In this document: positions 50,529 to 60,151 of the stretch, piece after piece
Position numbering within the stretch: the first letter of the stretch is position 1
How the letters are laid out: each line of letters opens with the position of its first letter
DNA from: Paraspadella gotoi
Taxonomy: Eukaryota > Chaetognatha
Assembly: GCA_051294375.1 (NCBI GenBank)
Contig: CM119270.1
Span: forward strand, 7,640,095 to 7,704,094
Length of the DNA: 64,000 nt
Reading direction: 5' to 3'
Program-made: the position numbers and the translations under genes
Notes under the pieces: model-generated
The model's database searches: none
The model's input: only the letters and a program-made list of their open reading frames with translations
Told to the model about the DNA's origin: nothing

Positions 50529-50760
50529 TGGTGGACTTAAATCCACCAACGGTTCATCAGCGGCCATTGGTGCCGGAGGCAACTCATTCGCCTCCCTACC
50601 TAAAAGTCCGGGGTTCTAGCCCGGTGGCCGCCTAGCAGTTAAGAGGGACGGGGTACTTAACCCGCCTGTAACATGGTGTTACGGCCTGATCCGAAGCTCA
50701 GGGACTGCTTATATTGAACGGTTCTGTCACTAACACATAACAATAATTACTGTCTCTTCA
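50529..50760 (+). mobile_element. Solo LTR of a miniature LTR element
   Basis: A 232-bp element beginning TG (TGGTGGACTTAAATCCACC, itself palindromic) and ending CA (ACTGTCTCTTCA). It is flanked by a direct repeat GACGTA (50523-50528 and 50761-50766). The homologous site at 61551-61560 reads 'atagacgtagctttt' with a single GACGTA and no element, so this is a filled versus empty site. Two more copies of the same sequence, in reverse, flank a short interior at 51320-51960. Inside, 50610-50632 forms a tRNA-like T-arm (CCGGGGTTCTAGCCCGG). Confidence 0.8.
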
Positions 50761-50766
50761 GACGTA

Positions 50767-51319
50767 GCTTTTAATTCTTTGTAATGAAATGTCAGTAACG
50801 GTTTCTGAAAAGATATTTATTATATGCTGCCGTAACTGCGATGACTTTTATGATTATAAATTATAAAATACATGGAGATCAAATGAATTTACGTAGATGA
50901 GATTATGATTGCACAAAAAAAAATTGCCGATTAACCATGCAATCTAAATTTTTCAATCCTGTTCTACTGAACAGGTGCGGAAAAAGTTTGGAAGTGTGTG
51001 TCTCCTGGTGAAAACATGACTGATAAAAAATTATTATATAAGTAAAAGGTATTAAAGATTAAAGCTAGTATTTGTTAAAATTAGCAAAGACTCATTACTT
51101 CATTAATATTAAAACATAATAATAAAATAAACCACTAGAACTGAATACTAAACTTTCAAAACTGAGCACTGAATTGAGCTCTTATTAATAATTATGTCAT
51201 AACAAGTTCCAGAACAGTAAATAACTAATAATTTTATTAAAAAACGAATCTTTTTAAGACATTAATATTTGATAACTATGGTAGGATTTTTTACGATATT
51301 ATTGATAATTCTATGTTAA
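50767..51319 (+). other. 3' flank of XKR-like copy B, non-coding
   Basis: 50767-50890 matches 61555-61667. 50905-51319 matches 63070-63555. The intervening 1.4 kb of the other copy is missing here. Confidence 0.75.
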
Positions 51320-51960
51320 TGAAGAGACAGTGAATATTATTATGTGTTAATGACAGAACCGTTCAATGTAAGCAGTCCCTGAGCTTTGGATCAGGCTGTA
51401 ACACCATGTTACAGGCGGGTTAAGTGCCCCGTCCATCTTAATTGCTAGGCGACCACCGGGCTAGAACCCCGGACCTTTGGGTTGGGAGCAGAATGACTTG
51501 CCTCCGGCACCAATGACCGCTGATGAACGGTTGGTGGATTTTAGTCCACCATACTTCCCCCCCTCCTGTAGGGAGAAGTCTGTTGCATCTCTTCCGTGAA
51601 TTGTTGTTGTTGGTGGAAAGTGCGTCACCAAGTTGAGGCATGTCGCCTGATCTGTTGTTGGCGGAAAGTGCATCGCCAGGTTGAGGCATGTCGCCTGAAA
51701 GTGTTGTTGTTGCTGTTGTGTTCGAAAGTCGGGCTCACCGATGAAGAGACAGTGATTATTATTATGTGTTAATGACCGAACCATTCAATGTAAGCAGTCC
51801 CCGAGCTATGGATCAGGCTGTAACACCATGTTACAGGCAGGTTAAGTGCCCCGTCCCTCTTAACTGCTAGGCGACCACCGGGCTAGAACCCCGGACCTTT
51901 GGGTTGGGAGGCGAATGACTTGTCTCCGGCACCAATGGCCGCTGATGAAACTATTGGTAC
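51320..51960 (-). mobile_element. TRIM-like miniature LTR retrotransposon
   Basis: On the minus strand: a 5' LTR (51960-51742, slightly truncated at its outer end), a 190-bp interior (51741-51552) and a 3' LTR (51551-51320, 232 bp, TG...CA). The interior starts next to the LTR with a primer-binding-like site (GGTGAGCCCGACTTTCGAAC) whose complement resembles a tRNA 3' end with TTCGAAA loop and ACC. It ends in a polypurine tract (ACAGGAGGGGGGGAAGTA) touching the 3' LTR. There is no protease, reverse transcriptase or integrase. Size and layout fit terminal-repeat retrotransposons in miniature, which depend on proteins from other elements. The LTRs differ at only a few positions, implying fairly recent insertion. 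Confidence 0.75.
51601..51700 (-). repeat. 48-bp tandem duplication inside the TRIM-like interior
   Basis: Two units 48 bp apart (51612 and 51660) encode on the minus strand a 16-residue repeat containing GDMPQLGDALS and then Asn-rich residues. A gag remnant or simply internal expansion are both possible. Confidence 0.6.
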
Positions 51961-52343
51961 TATTAATTTTTTTTATTTTCATCTATTACAATTCTATGAA
52001 TAAATATGAATAAGTAATTTTTTAAAGAAATTTATCATCTTTCACCCTATATTCAGTCATATCTAAAAAAAAAAAAATTTGCATTGATATTTTGCATATC
52101 AACTTATGAAACTATAACGTTTCAAAAAATAAAAAGAAATATAATAATATTGAACAGTGAATTTTTTTATGAACGGAACAGTAATGTTACGCCATTTTTC
52201 ATTGTGACATATAGTAACTGTCATATAACAATAAAAAACCATTAGCAGTCATAATAGATCAAAAACATTTAATGATAACGTTTGATTGATTTCCGTTTGG
52301 GACACGGTCATTATGGGTGAAAACAATTTTTTCAATATTTTTA
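51961..52343. other. AT-rich, partly shared with 63556-63700
   Basis: 52195-52343 matches 63556-63706 ('gtcataatagatcaaaaaca', 'ggacacggtcattatggg'). 51961-52190 has no counterpart in the other copy. Confidence 0.6.
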
Positions 52344-52378
52344 TCGAGCCTCCCGGCGAAGCCGGTTCAGGCTCGATA
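52344..52378. other. Strong hairpin
   Basis: ATCGAGCCT (52344-52352) pairs with AGGCTCGAT (52370-52378), and inside it CCGGC (52354-52358) pairs with GCCGG (52362-52366) around a GAA loop. It is the most stable small hairpin I noticed in unique sequence. Confidence 0.8.
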
Positions 52379-52401
52379 TTGATTCGGGTCAGCTTCTTTG
52401 T

Positions 52402-52450
52402 GACGTCGTCGTCGTCGGCGTCGTCGTCGTCGTCGTCGTCGTCGGCGTCA
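52402..52450. repeat. (GTC)n trinucleotide repeat
   Basis: Fifteen or so GTC units with GGC interruptions directly after the hairpin. Confidence 0.9.
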
Positions 52451-53566
52451 CGCTGTTTTTATATAAAAACTACTTCGCTTTTATAGGTTTGGCTGGGACT
52501 TAACGTTTTATTTTAAATAAAAATTATTATGAATTATGATAAAGTTTTACAAAAGTGTACTATCATAGTAAGTTAAAAATTTAGATATGGCTTCTCATCT
52601 TGAAATAGCTTTGATATTTTCTTATTACATTTACATTTAAGTATTTTTTGTTTGAATTTCCACTTCATTATGATTTACTGCAATATGCAAATGAGATTAT
52701 AGTACTCATTATAATATCCAAATTAGTATATAGAAATGCTTTAATCTAATTTACATATTGCAGTATATAATATTGAAGATGAAATTCAAAAAAAATTTTT
52801 TCAATCAATAAAAAAATGGGAACTCAAAGGATTTTTTTAATGAGAAGCTATATCTTAATTTTAATACAAATAAAAATAAAATCGTTAAAAACCTATGATT
52901 GGAAAAAATTGGAAAAATTTCCAATTGTAAACCATTGTAACATTTTTTGCCTTTCTTTTATTTATTTTTTAATTATATTTTTTTTTTCAGGCCCTGCCTT
53001 TTCTGAATTGTTTAAAAACGAGTTCAGGCTCTCTCTTCGTCTTTCTCAGTCTCTCTCAGTTTCTCTTTGTCTCTCTCTGTACGATCTCTTGCGTGATCGT
53101 TCGTTTTTTGAAAAATTCTTATTATTTCTTTCCTTCTAAAAACTTTTATTATCGCCATTTATTTTTTTTCTCAATACAAAATCCAAAATTTACATCCGAG
53201 ATTTTCGTGAATTCATTTTAGAAAAAGGGAAGAATAACTTATAATGCAGGCAATGTCACATGTACATCAACTTGTATGACTTATTATATATGCAGCACTT
53301 TCCCCGAATAATATAATTGCATGCATCACAATTTTTTTAAACTTTGTTTTATTTTATTATTGTAACTGGACCGGTGGCCCATATTTTGGGGCAAATTAAT
53401 GACACTTAAACTAAGAGACTACAATGAGTTGAGCACCGAATAATACTATAGCTACTCTCAAGCTAATTGAGATATCTCAATATGTCTAGTTTGACAATAA
53501 CTGATATACTATCCTAACATATCAGACACCTTCCAAGTCATGAAAATCATTATTACGTATAGTTCA
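52451..53566. other. AT-rich, no gene recognised
   Basis: 52814-52985 is shared with 42709-42865. 53020-53100 is CT-rich. Nothing else recognised. Confidence 0.5.
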
Positions 53567-54370
53567 TAATGGTTGCCACTGTCAGTAATGAACAACTGTG
53601 CCAAACATTTACAACCACTACAGCACCAGACTGAAACAACTACAATGGGTTGCCACTGTCAGTAATGAAACAAACTGTTGCAACATTACAAACATACAGC
53701 ACCAGCTGAAACAACTACAATGGTTGCCACTTGCTAATGTCAGTAATGAAACAACTGCTTGCAAAACCATTAACAACCACTACAGCTACCAGCTGAAAAT
53801 CAACTTACAAAATGATTGTTGCCTTTACCTGTTCTAAGTAAAATGAAACCACTGTTGCAAAAGTAAGGCAAACCACTACTAGCACCAATCAGTAACAACT
53901 AAAAACAGTTGCCAACAGTCAGAATTGAAACCACTCTGGTTGCGAATGTCGACAAACCACTTTACAGCACCAGCTGAAACAAACTTACATGGTTGCCACT
54001 GTGTCAAAGTAATGAAACCACGGTTGCGAATGCGACAACCAACTACAGCAGCCAGTTGAAACAACATACAATGGTTGCCACAGTCAGTAATTGAAACCGA
54101 CGGATTTGCAGAATGCGAACAACACTACAGCACCAAGCTGAAACAACTACAATGGTTGCCACAGTCAGTTAATGAAACCACCGGTTGCGCAATGCGGACA
54201 AACCAACTCGCACCAGCTGAAAAACTTTACAAATGGTTGCCACAACTAAAATACAATTTTTAATTTGTCTCAAGTAATGAAAACCACGTGTTGCGAAGAC
54301 GACAACCACTACAGTCCAGCTGAATTATCAACTACAATGCTTGCCACAGGTTGGCTGCAGTCACCAATGC
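53567..54370 (+). CDS. Mucin-like threonine-rich tandem repeat, broken by indels
   Basis: About ten copies of a unit whose consensus is 75 bp, exactly 25 codons. The consensus peptide starts TMVATVSNETT and ends TTTTAPAETT, with N-x-T sites (NET, NIT), over 40% Thr, and Ala/Val/Pro for most of the rest. This is the composition of heavily O-glycosylated secreted mucin or peritrophin-type domains. Units start near 53568, 53642, 53717, 53810, 53905, 53990, 54070, 54150, 54230 and 54335. Observed spacing (75-95 bp) and scattered one-base insertions make every frame collapse after one or two units, so no long frame appears. A later clean frame at 54871 (NATSEVATI, AAATTETAA) may be a continuation. 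It is either a mucin exon in unpolished sequence or a decayed one. Confidence 0.55.
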
Positions 54371-54779
54371 GACGGAAATGGTTATTTGCTTTTCAATAAC
54401 AAAAACTCTAATCGCCTTCCAAAGTAGAGATATTTTTTTTTTAATATCAAAATCGGTGGAGAAAACAATCTGCTATTTTCTAATTAAAAAATTTTTGAGG
54501 TGGCAGGAAATGCATGACCCTTTTAACTCTCTATTAATTGTATAGCTTAAAGGACACAAGGATGTATTTATTAAATGTTTCGAGGTCTTGAAGTAGATGC
54601 GTATGAACCAAGATTTAGTCCCGTTTCCATTCCGCTTTCGATAAAATATAGGCAAGAACAATCAAAAAATATCGCTCTCCATCAGAGAGCATTAAAATTT
54701 TTGTGCTCATAAGAATAAGGATTTGCTAAGAAATGTAAAAGTCAATTGTATAAAAACGTTTTTTTGCTTTATTACATCC

Positions 54780-55194
54780 CTCAGTCGAGAATGCCACGAA
54801 CATACTTTCGATGTAAACGAAGGAGACTGCAGCACCCGTAAACACGACCACCAAGCAAAACTCACTACAAATGCTACGAACCGCTGCAGCAACCACAGAA
54901 ACGGCGGCTAAACGGTGCACTCCACGCGACTGCGCTGCTACCGCTGCATCAAACGCCAACGGCGAGCGAAAAGCAAGTTCCGACAAAACTGCCGGCAGTC
55001 ACCAACGCCACAATGCCACGAGCGAGGTTGCGACGATTGACCACGACGGACGACGACGACGACGACAACGACGCCTGATTTCTGCAGCTCGAATACCCTT
55101 GTCAAAGGAGTACGGAAGGCAAAAATGTTCGCAATTCGACCTGTCGTTTGCACGAAAATATTTTACATTTGGAGACTTTTGCCAAGACGGTTAA
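54780..55194 (+). CDS. Thr/Ala-rich frame, possible mucin continuation
   Basis: The frame reading AAATTETAAKRCTPRD and later HNATSEVATIDHDG resembles a diverged version of the 25-residue unit upstream (SNETTVA...). It ends at 55192-55194 after a basic stretch encoded by a short GAC repeat at 55045-55072. Cleaner than 53.6-54.4 kb. No domain is recognisable, and frames on the minus strand are also open (GAC/GTC effect), so the call is tentative. Confidence 0.3.
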
Positions 55195-55217
55195 GACCAA
55201 TTATTCTGTTTCATTGC

Positions 55218-55345
55218 ATTCATTCATTCATTCATTCATTCATTCATTCATTCATTAAATCATTCATTCATTCATTTCATTCATTATCATTCATTCATTC
55301 ATTCATTACATTAATTCATTAATTAATTCATTCATTCAGTTGTTT
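55218..55345. repeat. (ATTC)n tetranucleotide repeat
   Basis: CATT/ATTC units with AATT interruptions. Confidence 0.95.
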
Positions 55346-55436
55346 TTACTCATCGCTTTGAATGATTCGTTAAATGATTCCATTCCATCTTAAATATCAT
55401 TAATTCTTCAGAAAAAACTGAGACGTCAAAGATCAC

Positions 55437-55760
55437 TTGGACGGCAACTACAGCGACTTAATTAAAACGAAACTCTTAAACAACCAAATCGAAGGTTCAG
55501 GACGGACATCGCCCGCGCCTGCGGAGTTCCGAAGCAGAACGTCGACGGCGTCGCCTTCTAGCACACGGCAGCATCGTCTCGACGCGACGGAGCGAACGCC
55601 GGACGCCGACGTTGCCTTCGCACAGGTGAAGGAGGATGTGACAAGCCGGGGCCTCCAACTCGGAGGCCGACGCTGTATTCAAACGGAGATCCCAAAGTTG
55701 GAGTCCAACGTTAAAATGATTTCGAGGGTTGAAAAACAATTGGACCGGGGAAGCACCTAA
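55437..55760 (+). CDS. Hypothetical 107-codon open frame
   Basis: A complete frame with start-like codon, hydrophilic, Ser/Thr/Arg-rich in the first half and Lys/Glu-rich at the end (KLESNVKMISRVEKQLD, possibly a short coiled coil). GC-richer than its flanks. No family recognised; the minus strand is also open here, so it may be chance. Confidence 0.25.
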   Translation: MDGNYSDLIKTKLLNNQIEGSGRTSPAPAEFRSRTSTASPSSTRQHRLDATERTPDADVAFAQVKEDVTSRGLQLGGRRCIQTEIPKLESNVKMISRVEKQLDRGST

Positions 55761-56143
55761 GCCAATCCCAATGGGCAGCACAGGCAACCGGCTGTTGCTA
55801 AGTAGGGCCGTTTGTTACTGCCAGGTAATACTGTGAGGTCAGGATTTTGGGCATTCGACTCCAGCCACCGTATTGAAACCCTGAAATGAACTCAAAAGGC
55901 GAAGATTGAATAAGACTGAAAGATAGTGAGTCTCGCGCAAAACATAAGAAGCCGATGACGGTGATTCTGTGCAGAGAGCAGTGACATTTACAAGATTCTA
56001 AAAAAGAATAATAAATAAAAAAAAAAAAAATTAAAGATAAGCGAAGAGAGTTTTGGTCATCGATATTGGCGTCTTCTGAAATGTATATATATATAGAAAG
56101 AATGACTTATTTATACGTAAAAATTGTTTTTGAATTTATTTAG

Positions 56144-56293
56144 TAATTATAGTTTGAATTATTATGAATGGTATAGGGGAAATATTTCTGTTTCGAAAGA
56201 AAAACCTGTGCAAAACAACGCCACTTGCAATGACCTAAAGAAACTTTGCCGGAATGCTCTACCAAGATTCGTGGGAAAGTTTTTGCGAAAAGG
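56144..56293 (+). CDS. Candidate internal exon, unknown protein
   Basis: The frame is open from 56121 to 56293 and ends at a consensus splice donor (AAAAGG|GTAAGT, GT at 56294). It reads NYYEWYRGNISVSKEK, then NNATCNDLKKLC and ALPRFVGKF. Two N-glycosylation motifs (NIS, NAT) and two cysteines suggest an extracellular segment. Acceptor candidates lie at 56143, 56152 and 56176. The intron to 56461 would be 168 bp. The donor leaves a two-base overhang, which does not match the best frame of the next exon, so one base may be missing or added. Confidence 0.4.
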
Positions 56294-56461
56294 GTAAGTC
56301 GCGACACGGATTTGTTTATTATATAAAGAGTTTCTTGATCTTTTTATTATTGCAGAGATTGCCATATATTTTAAATTATTATTCGTACAATATGTATAAC
56401 AATTGATCATACGACTTTGTTCCAATTGTATTTTTAACTCTAGCAACCTGATTTTTTTTAG

Positions 56462-56614
56462 GAATACCTTTACGGATTGAGGGACGACTTACCACTGTGG
56501 TATTTCTCATATTTTGGACCGAAATTACCTTCGGACAAACAAAACAGTTATTTACTAAATACCGTCACTTTTGACCCTATTCCTTTTACAGACAAACCGG
56601 TGTCCATTCAGTGA
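56462..56614 (+). CDS. Candidate last exon, unknown protein
   Basis: Directly after a strong acceptor (tgattttttttag, AG at 56460-56461), a 50-residue frame starts EYLYGLRDDLPLWYF, continues SYFGPKLPSD and ends PFTDKPVSIQ at TGA 56612-56614. Aromatic-rich, non-repetitive and clean. It probably follows 56144-56293 in one gene, though the phase is off by one. No family recognised. Confidence 0.4.
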   Translation, partial: EYLYGLRDDLPLWYFSYFGPKLPSDKQNSYLLNTVTFDPIPFTDKPVSIQ

Positions 56615-56652
56615 GATCAACCGATTGTCATTTGACCTTAATTCCCTTTTCA

Positions 56653-57230
56653 NNNNNNNNNNNNNNNNNNNNNNNNNTTTTTTTTTTCAATTCCTTTGAA
56701 GAACAGATTCAGATTCCTCGGTTAAAAGTTGATAAAAGAAAATATAAATCTTTTTTAAACAATTATTCCTTAAGTAGGTTAAAATTATAAAAAACTATAT
56801 TTTTAGGCTGGAAATTGAAAATCGGTATTTTAAATATAGTTTTTTACATTTTGACTAACTTAATAAAAGAATTTTAAAAAAGAATTATACTTTCTTTTAA
56901 CAAATTTTTGCAAGGAATCCAAATCCGATCTTAAAATTTGAAAATTTACATTTTAAAAATTTAGCCTATAATATACTTATTACTATATATGAATATAGCT
57001 CACTGGTCCCACTAATGCTATAAAATTAAAAAATAAATTTACCAAATATCTTTTAATATTTTATGTTCATTGTTTATATGCTAAATTTTAATTTTCTAAA
57101 ATTTTATCATTTTCACATCCACTCTACTGTCCAGCCTCTCTTCTCTCTCTCTTTCACTCATACACGCATTTTGTTTGTTTTACTTTACGATGAATGATTC
57201 ATCGCGTCAATGAATGACTAAGCATCGTAT
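56653..57230. other. 25-N gap and AT-rich non-coding sequence
   Basis: Gap at 56653-56677. The rest is AT-rich with no gene. Homology to the 43.1 kb region begins at about 57230. Confidence 0.6.
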
Positions 57231-59228
57231 CAATGAATGATTATCATCATATCAATGAATGACTATCATGCATCAATCATTTGATTATATCACAATCAGT
57301 CATTTTGTTATCATCGCATCAATTATTGGTTATCATCGCGTCAATATTTGGTTATCATCAGCATCAATATTTTGTGTTATCATCGTATCAATATTTGGAA
57401 TATTTGTTACCATCAAAGAAAGCTGGCTCGATCCTTATGCTTTTAAGATTTTTTTATTATTAATTATTTTTCTTTAATTACTCATTATTTCTCAGGTTAT
57501 CATTTATAATAGGTTTATAGAAAAAAAATATATTAAAAAAAAAAAAAAAACGAATTAATCCCAACATTTTTTTGAGAGATATTTGACAATTTTATTATTT
57601 TCTTGAAAAGAAATAATCACATTTGTTTTTCCAGAAGATTTTTAATATTTTGATCTCAATACTAAAAAAATTATTTTGATCTATAAGTTATCATTAATAG
57701 AGTCGTTTCAAACTAAAACTATGATAACCATCTATCTTGTAATTGATTAAATTTTTTTAATATGAGCTAAAATATTTTTGCCACATGTTATATTATAGAC
57801 GAACAAAAATTGTATGTTCAAATCATTCATGTCACCTTCTTTTCTCAGCTTCTCTCGTCCTATTAATTCCAACCAACGCCTTTCTCTTTGAACCAATGGA
57901 ATCTTTTTCCATTTTAACACTTTTCTTTCTCCAAAGTCCTTGCTTGACTCAGACCTAGTTTAATGATGAAGCTTTTCCCAAGACTACATCTTTTTCTTCT
58001 TTTTTTCTTTTTCTTTTCTTTCTTTCTGTCATTCTTAAATTATGTCAGTCTTTCTTTCTTTCTTTCTTTCAGTTTTTCCGCCTCAAAATCTTTCTTTTTC
58101 AACTCCTTTCCTTCCCGAACTTTCTTTTTTATTCTTGTAATACTAACTTTTATTTAACTTTTCAAGCTCTATAGGAATCCGTTCTTAAAAAATTATTATT
58201 TTTTTTAATTTTTGTCATTTATTATATATTAATAAATATTTAAAAGCTTCAGTGCAACAACCCAAGTTGCATTGAAAATCGATTTAGTAATAGAAGGAAA
58301 AAATGAATTTTTTTGAGAGAATTAGAAGTTATAAAAAGTGTTCAATTTTGGCCCGCCTTACTAAACAGGTAAACAGGTCATATATTCACATAGAAAATTT
58401 GCTCGATGTTCCGTTTAAATTTTCTTTTTACGTTGCCCATTGCTGTATAAAATTTGACCGCTTCAAGTTTATAATCAATTCATTCATAATCAACTACATA
58501 TGTAAATACGTAAATAAAAACGTACATATTGCTGCTTATGCCGTTTCGAAAGAAAGAAGAAGAAGAAAGAAAGAAAACGAATCTAGAATAAAAGATATTA
58601 AGAATAAAAGAGACCTATATAAAGAGATAGTCAGCCAGGGACGTTGACCTTTTACAGTTGATATGTAAATCAATTACTTTGTCACTAATTCTAAAAGACT
58701 TTCTTGATGTCATTTCGCCGAATCCAACTTTAGGCGGATTTTATCCGAGTCGCGGATCTGATTCTGTTTTTGGTCCTGATTTCATTTGCGATGATATCAT
58801 GTTTAAAAATTGTTTATATGTTGTGGCAACATATCGACTCTCGCCACTCTCACATTAATACTCATCTATGCAATCAATAAATACAACAATATAATAAATA
58901 CATCAATACATCAACCACTCATCAAGACCTTAAACACCTTGCATATGAGAATCGGGGCGTTCTTTCCAATTCAGTAAATCTGTCACTCAGTCAGCATGTT
59001 TCCCAGTCACTCACCTTGTCTTCATTCGGATATCATTTCGACATCCCGAAATGTCAGTTGCCTCTTATAAACTTGACATTTATTTATCAATTTTCGCTCT
59101 TTCGCCAATATAATTGTCATTCGTGGTTACCGGAAGAGAGGAGCGCCTTCAAGTTTTTTTCCCTTCGATACTAACTAGATATAATAATAATTCGATCATC
59201 GTATATACAAAGAATAATCCGCCCAAGG
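57230..59228 (+). other. Upstream region of XKR-like gene, copy C
   Basis: Contiguous version of the region that elsewhere is cut up at 37990-38340, 38341-40947 (reversed), 40973-42607 and 43155-43500. It gives the order in which those pieces belong. TTTC/CTTT-rich at 57990-58080. No other gene. Confidence 0.7.
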
Positions 59229-60151
59229 ATGAAGGGAAATTCGTCACCTCTGGAGGTGGTTATGATCACCGTTCTGGAGTCTGTTGCTGACTTGCTCACA
59301 GATTTGAAGACACATCAGCCAGCCTCTCGTTCGACGAGCGCTCAATGAATGATTTTGGTTACTGTTTTTTGCAGTTTTTTGTTTTCATTGCGTCGCTTCA
59401 AGATTTATGGTTTGACCATCATTATCAAGCATGAGCATCATTTTAAATCTGGAAAACTTGGCGGCGAAAAGCGATGACGGTTGTTCTTCATTTGGTTGGA
59501 TTGGCGGCGATTCCTCTTCCCTTGATTATGTTTTCGGAGAAAATAGGAATTCTCCTCTCGTTTTAAAAATTCAAAGAAAATCATCTTTTTTAATTTGAAC
59601 CTAATTCAAGCTTTTTAATCGTTTTTACAATTGCTTCTTCAAACTGCATCTCAGTTTTTACTTATGATTCGTTCTAAAATGAATTTTGTTTTTTAATGAA
59701 GATATATTATCAATTTATCAGAAAATTTCCCCTCATACGCGGAAAAGTATTCGCTACTTATTGTAGAATGCAGATACTCGTTTAAATTGTTATTGTGAAA
59801 TGGGTTTAGGGTAAACGAAAAAAACTTTTCTTGCAATAGGAAAATTCGCGATTATAAGCAAGGTAATCTCAATGGTCTGTCATCTACTTTGATTGGAATT
59901 ATTTATTTTTTTGGATCTAAATTTGAGGGCAAAAAAAATTATAAGACGATCAGTGTCATTTTGGGATGTATTCAAGGAAGCATTTGACTTGGGTTGAGCC
60001 TTTACGTAATTTCTCGCATATTCGCGCATATCTTCTTCTTTTTATTATTTTTTCTTTTAATATTAGTCGCGTTTTACTTGTTATGAGCTTTCATACTTAT
60101 CTACTCAATCAAGCAAAACTTATTTTATTTTGAAGATCAGCCAGTTCATAA
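59229..60151 (+). pseudogene. XKR-like gene, 5' half (copy C), frame broken
   Basis: ATG at 59229 gives MKGNSSPLEVV and the first hydrophobic segment as in copy A. Compared with 43642-44650 it has small deletions and insertions throughout (for example around 59275, 59700, 59760 and 59920), some removing 10-20 bases, so the frame is lost until about 60150. Since the second half is intact, these may be unpolished-read errors rather than mutations. Combined with the copy A frame the protein would be roughly 680-700 residues. Confidence 0.5.

Noticed and set aside
51438-51784. Minus-strand 83- and 107-codon frames as host genes
   Set aside because: They lie wholly within the LTRs and interior of the miniature retrotransposon.
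51320-51960. Calling the 232-bp repeats tRNA-derived SINEs
   Set aside because: TG...CA ends, 6-bp target duplication, paired direct copies and a polypurine tract next to one of them fit LTRs better; no poly(A) or simple-repeat tail.
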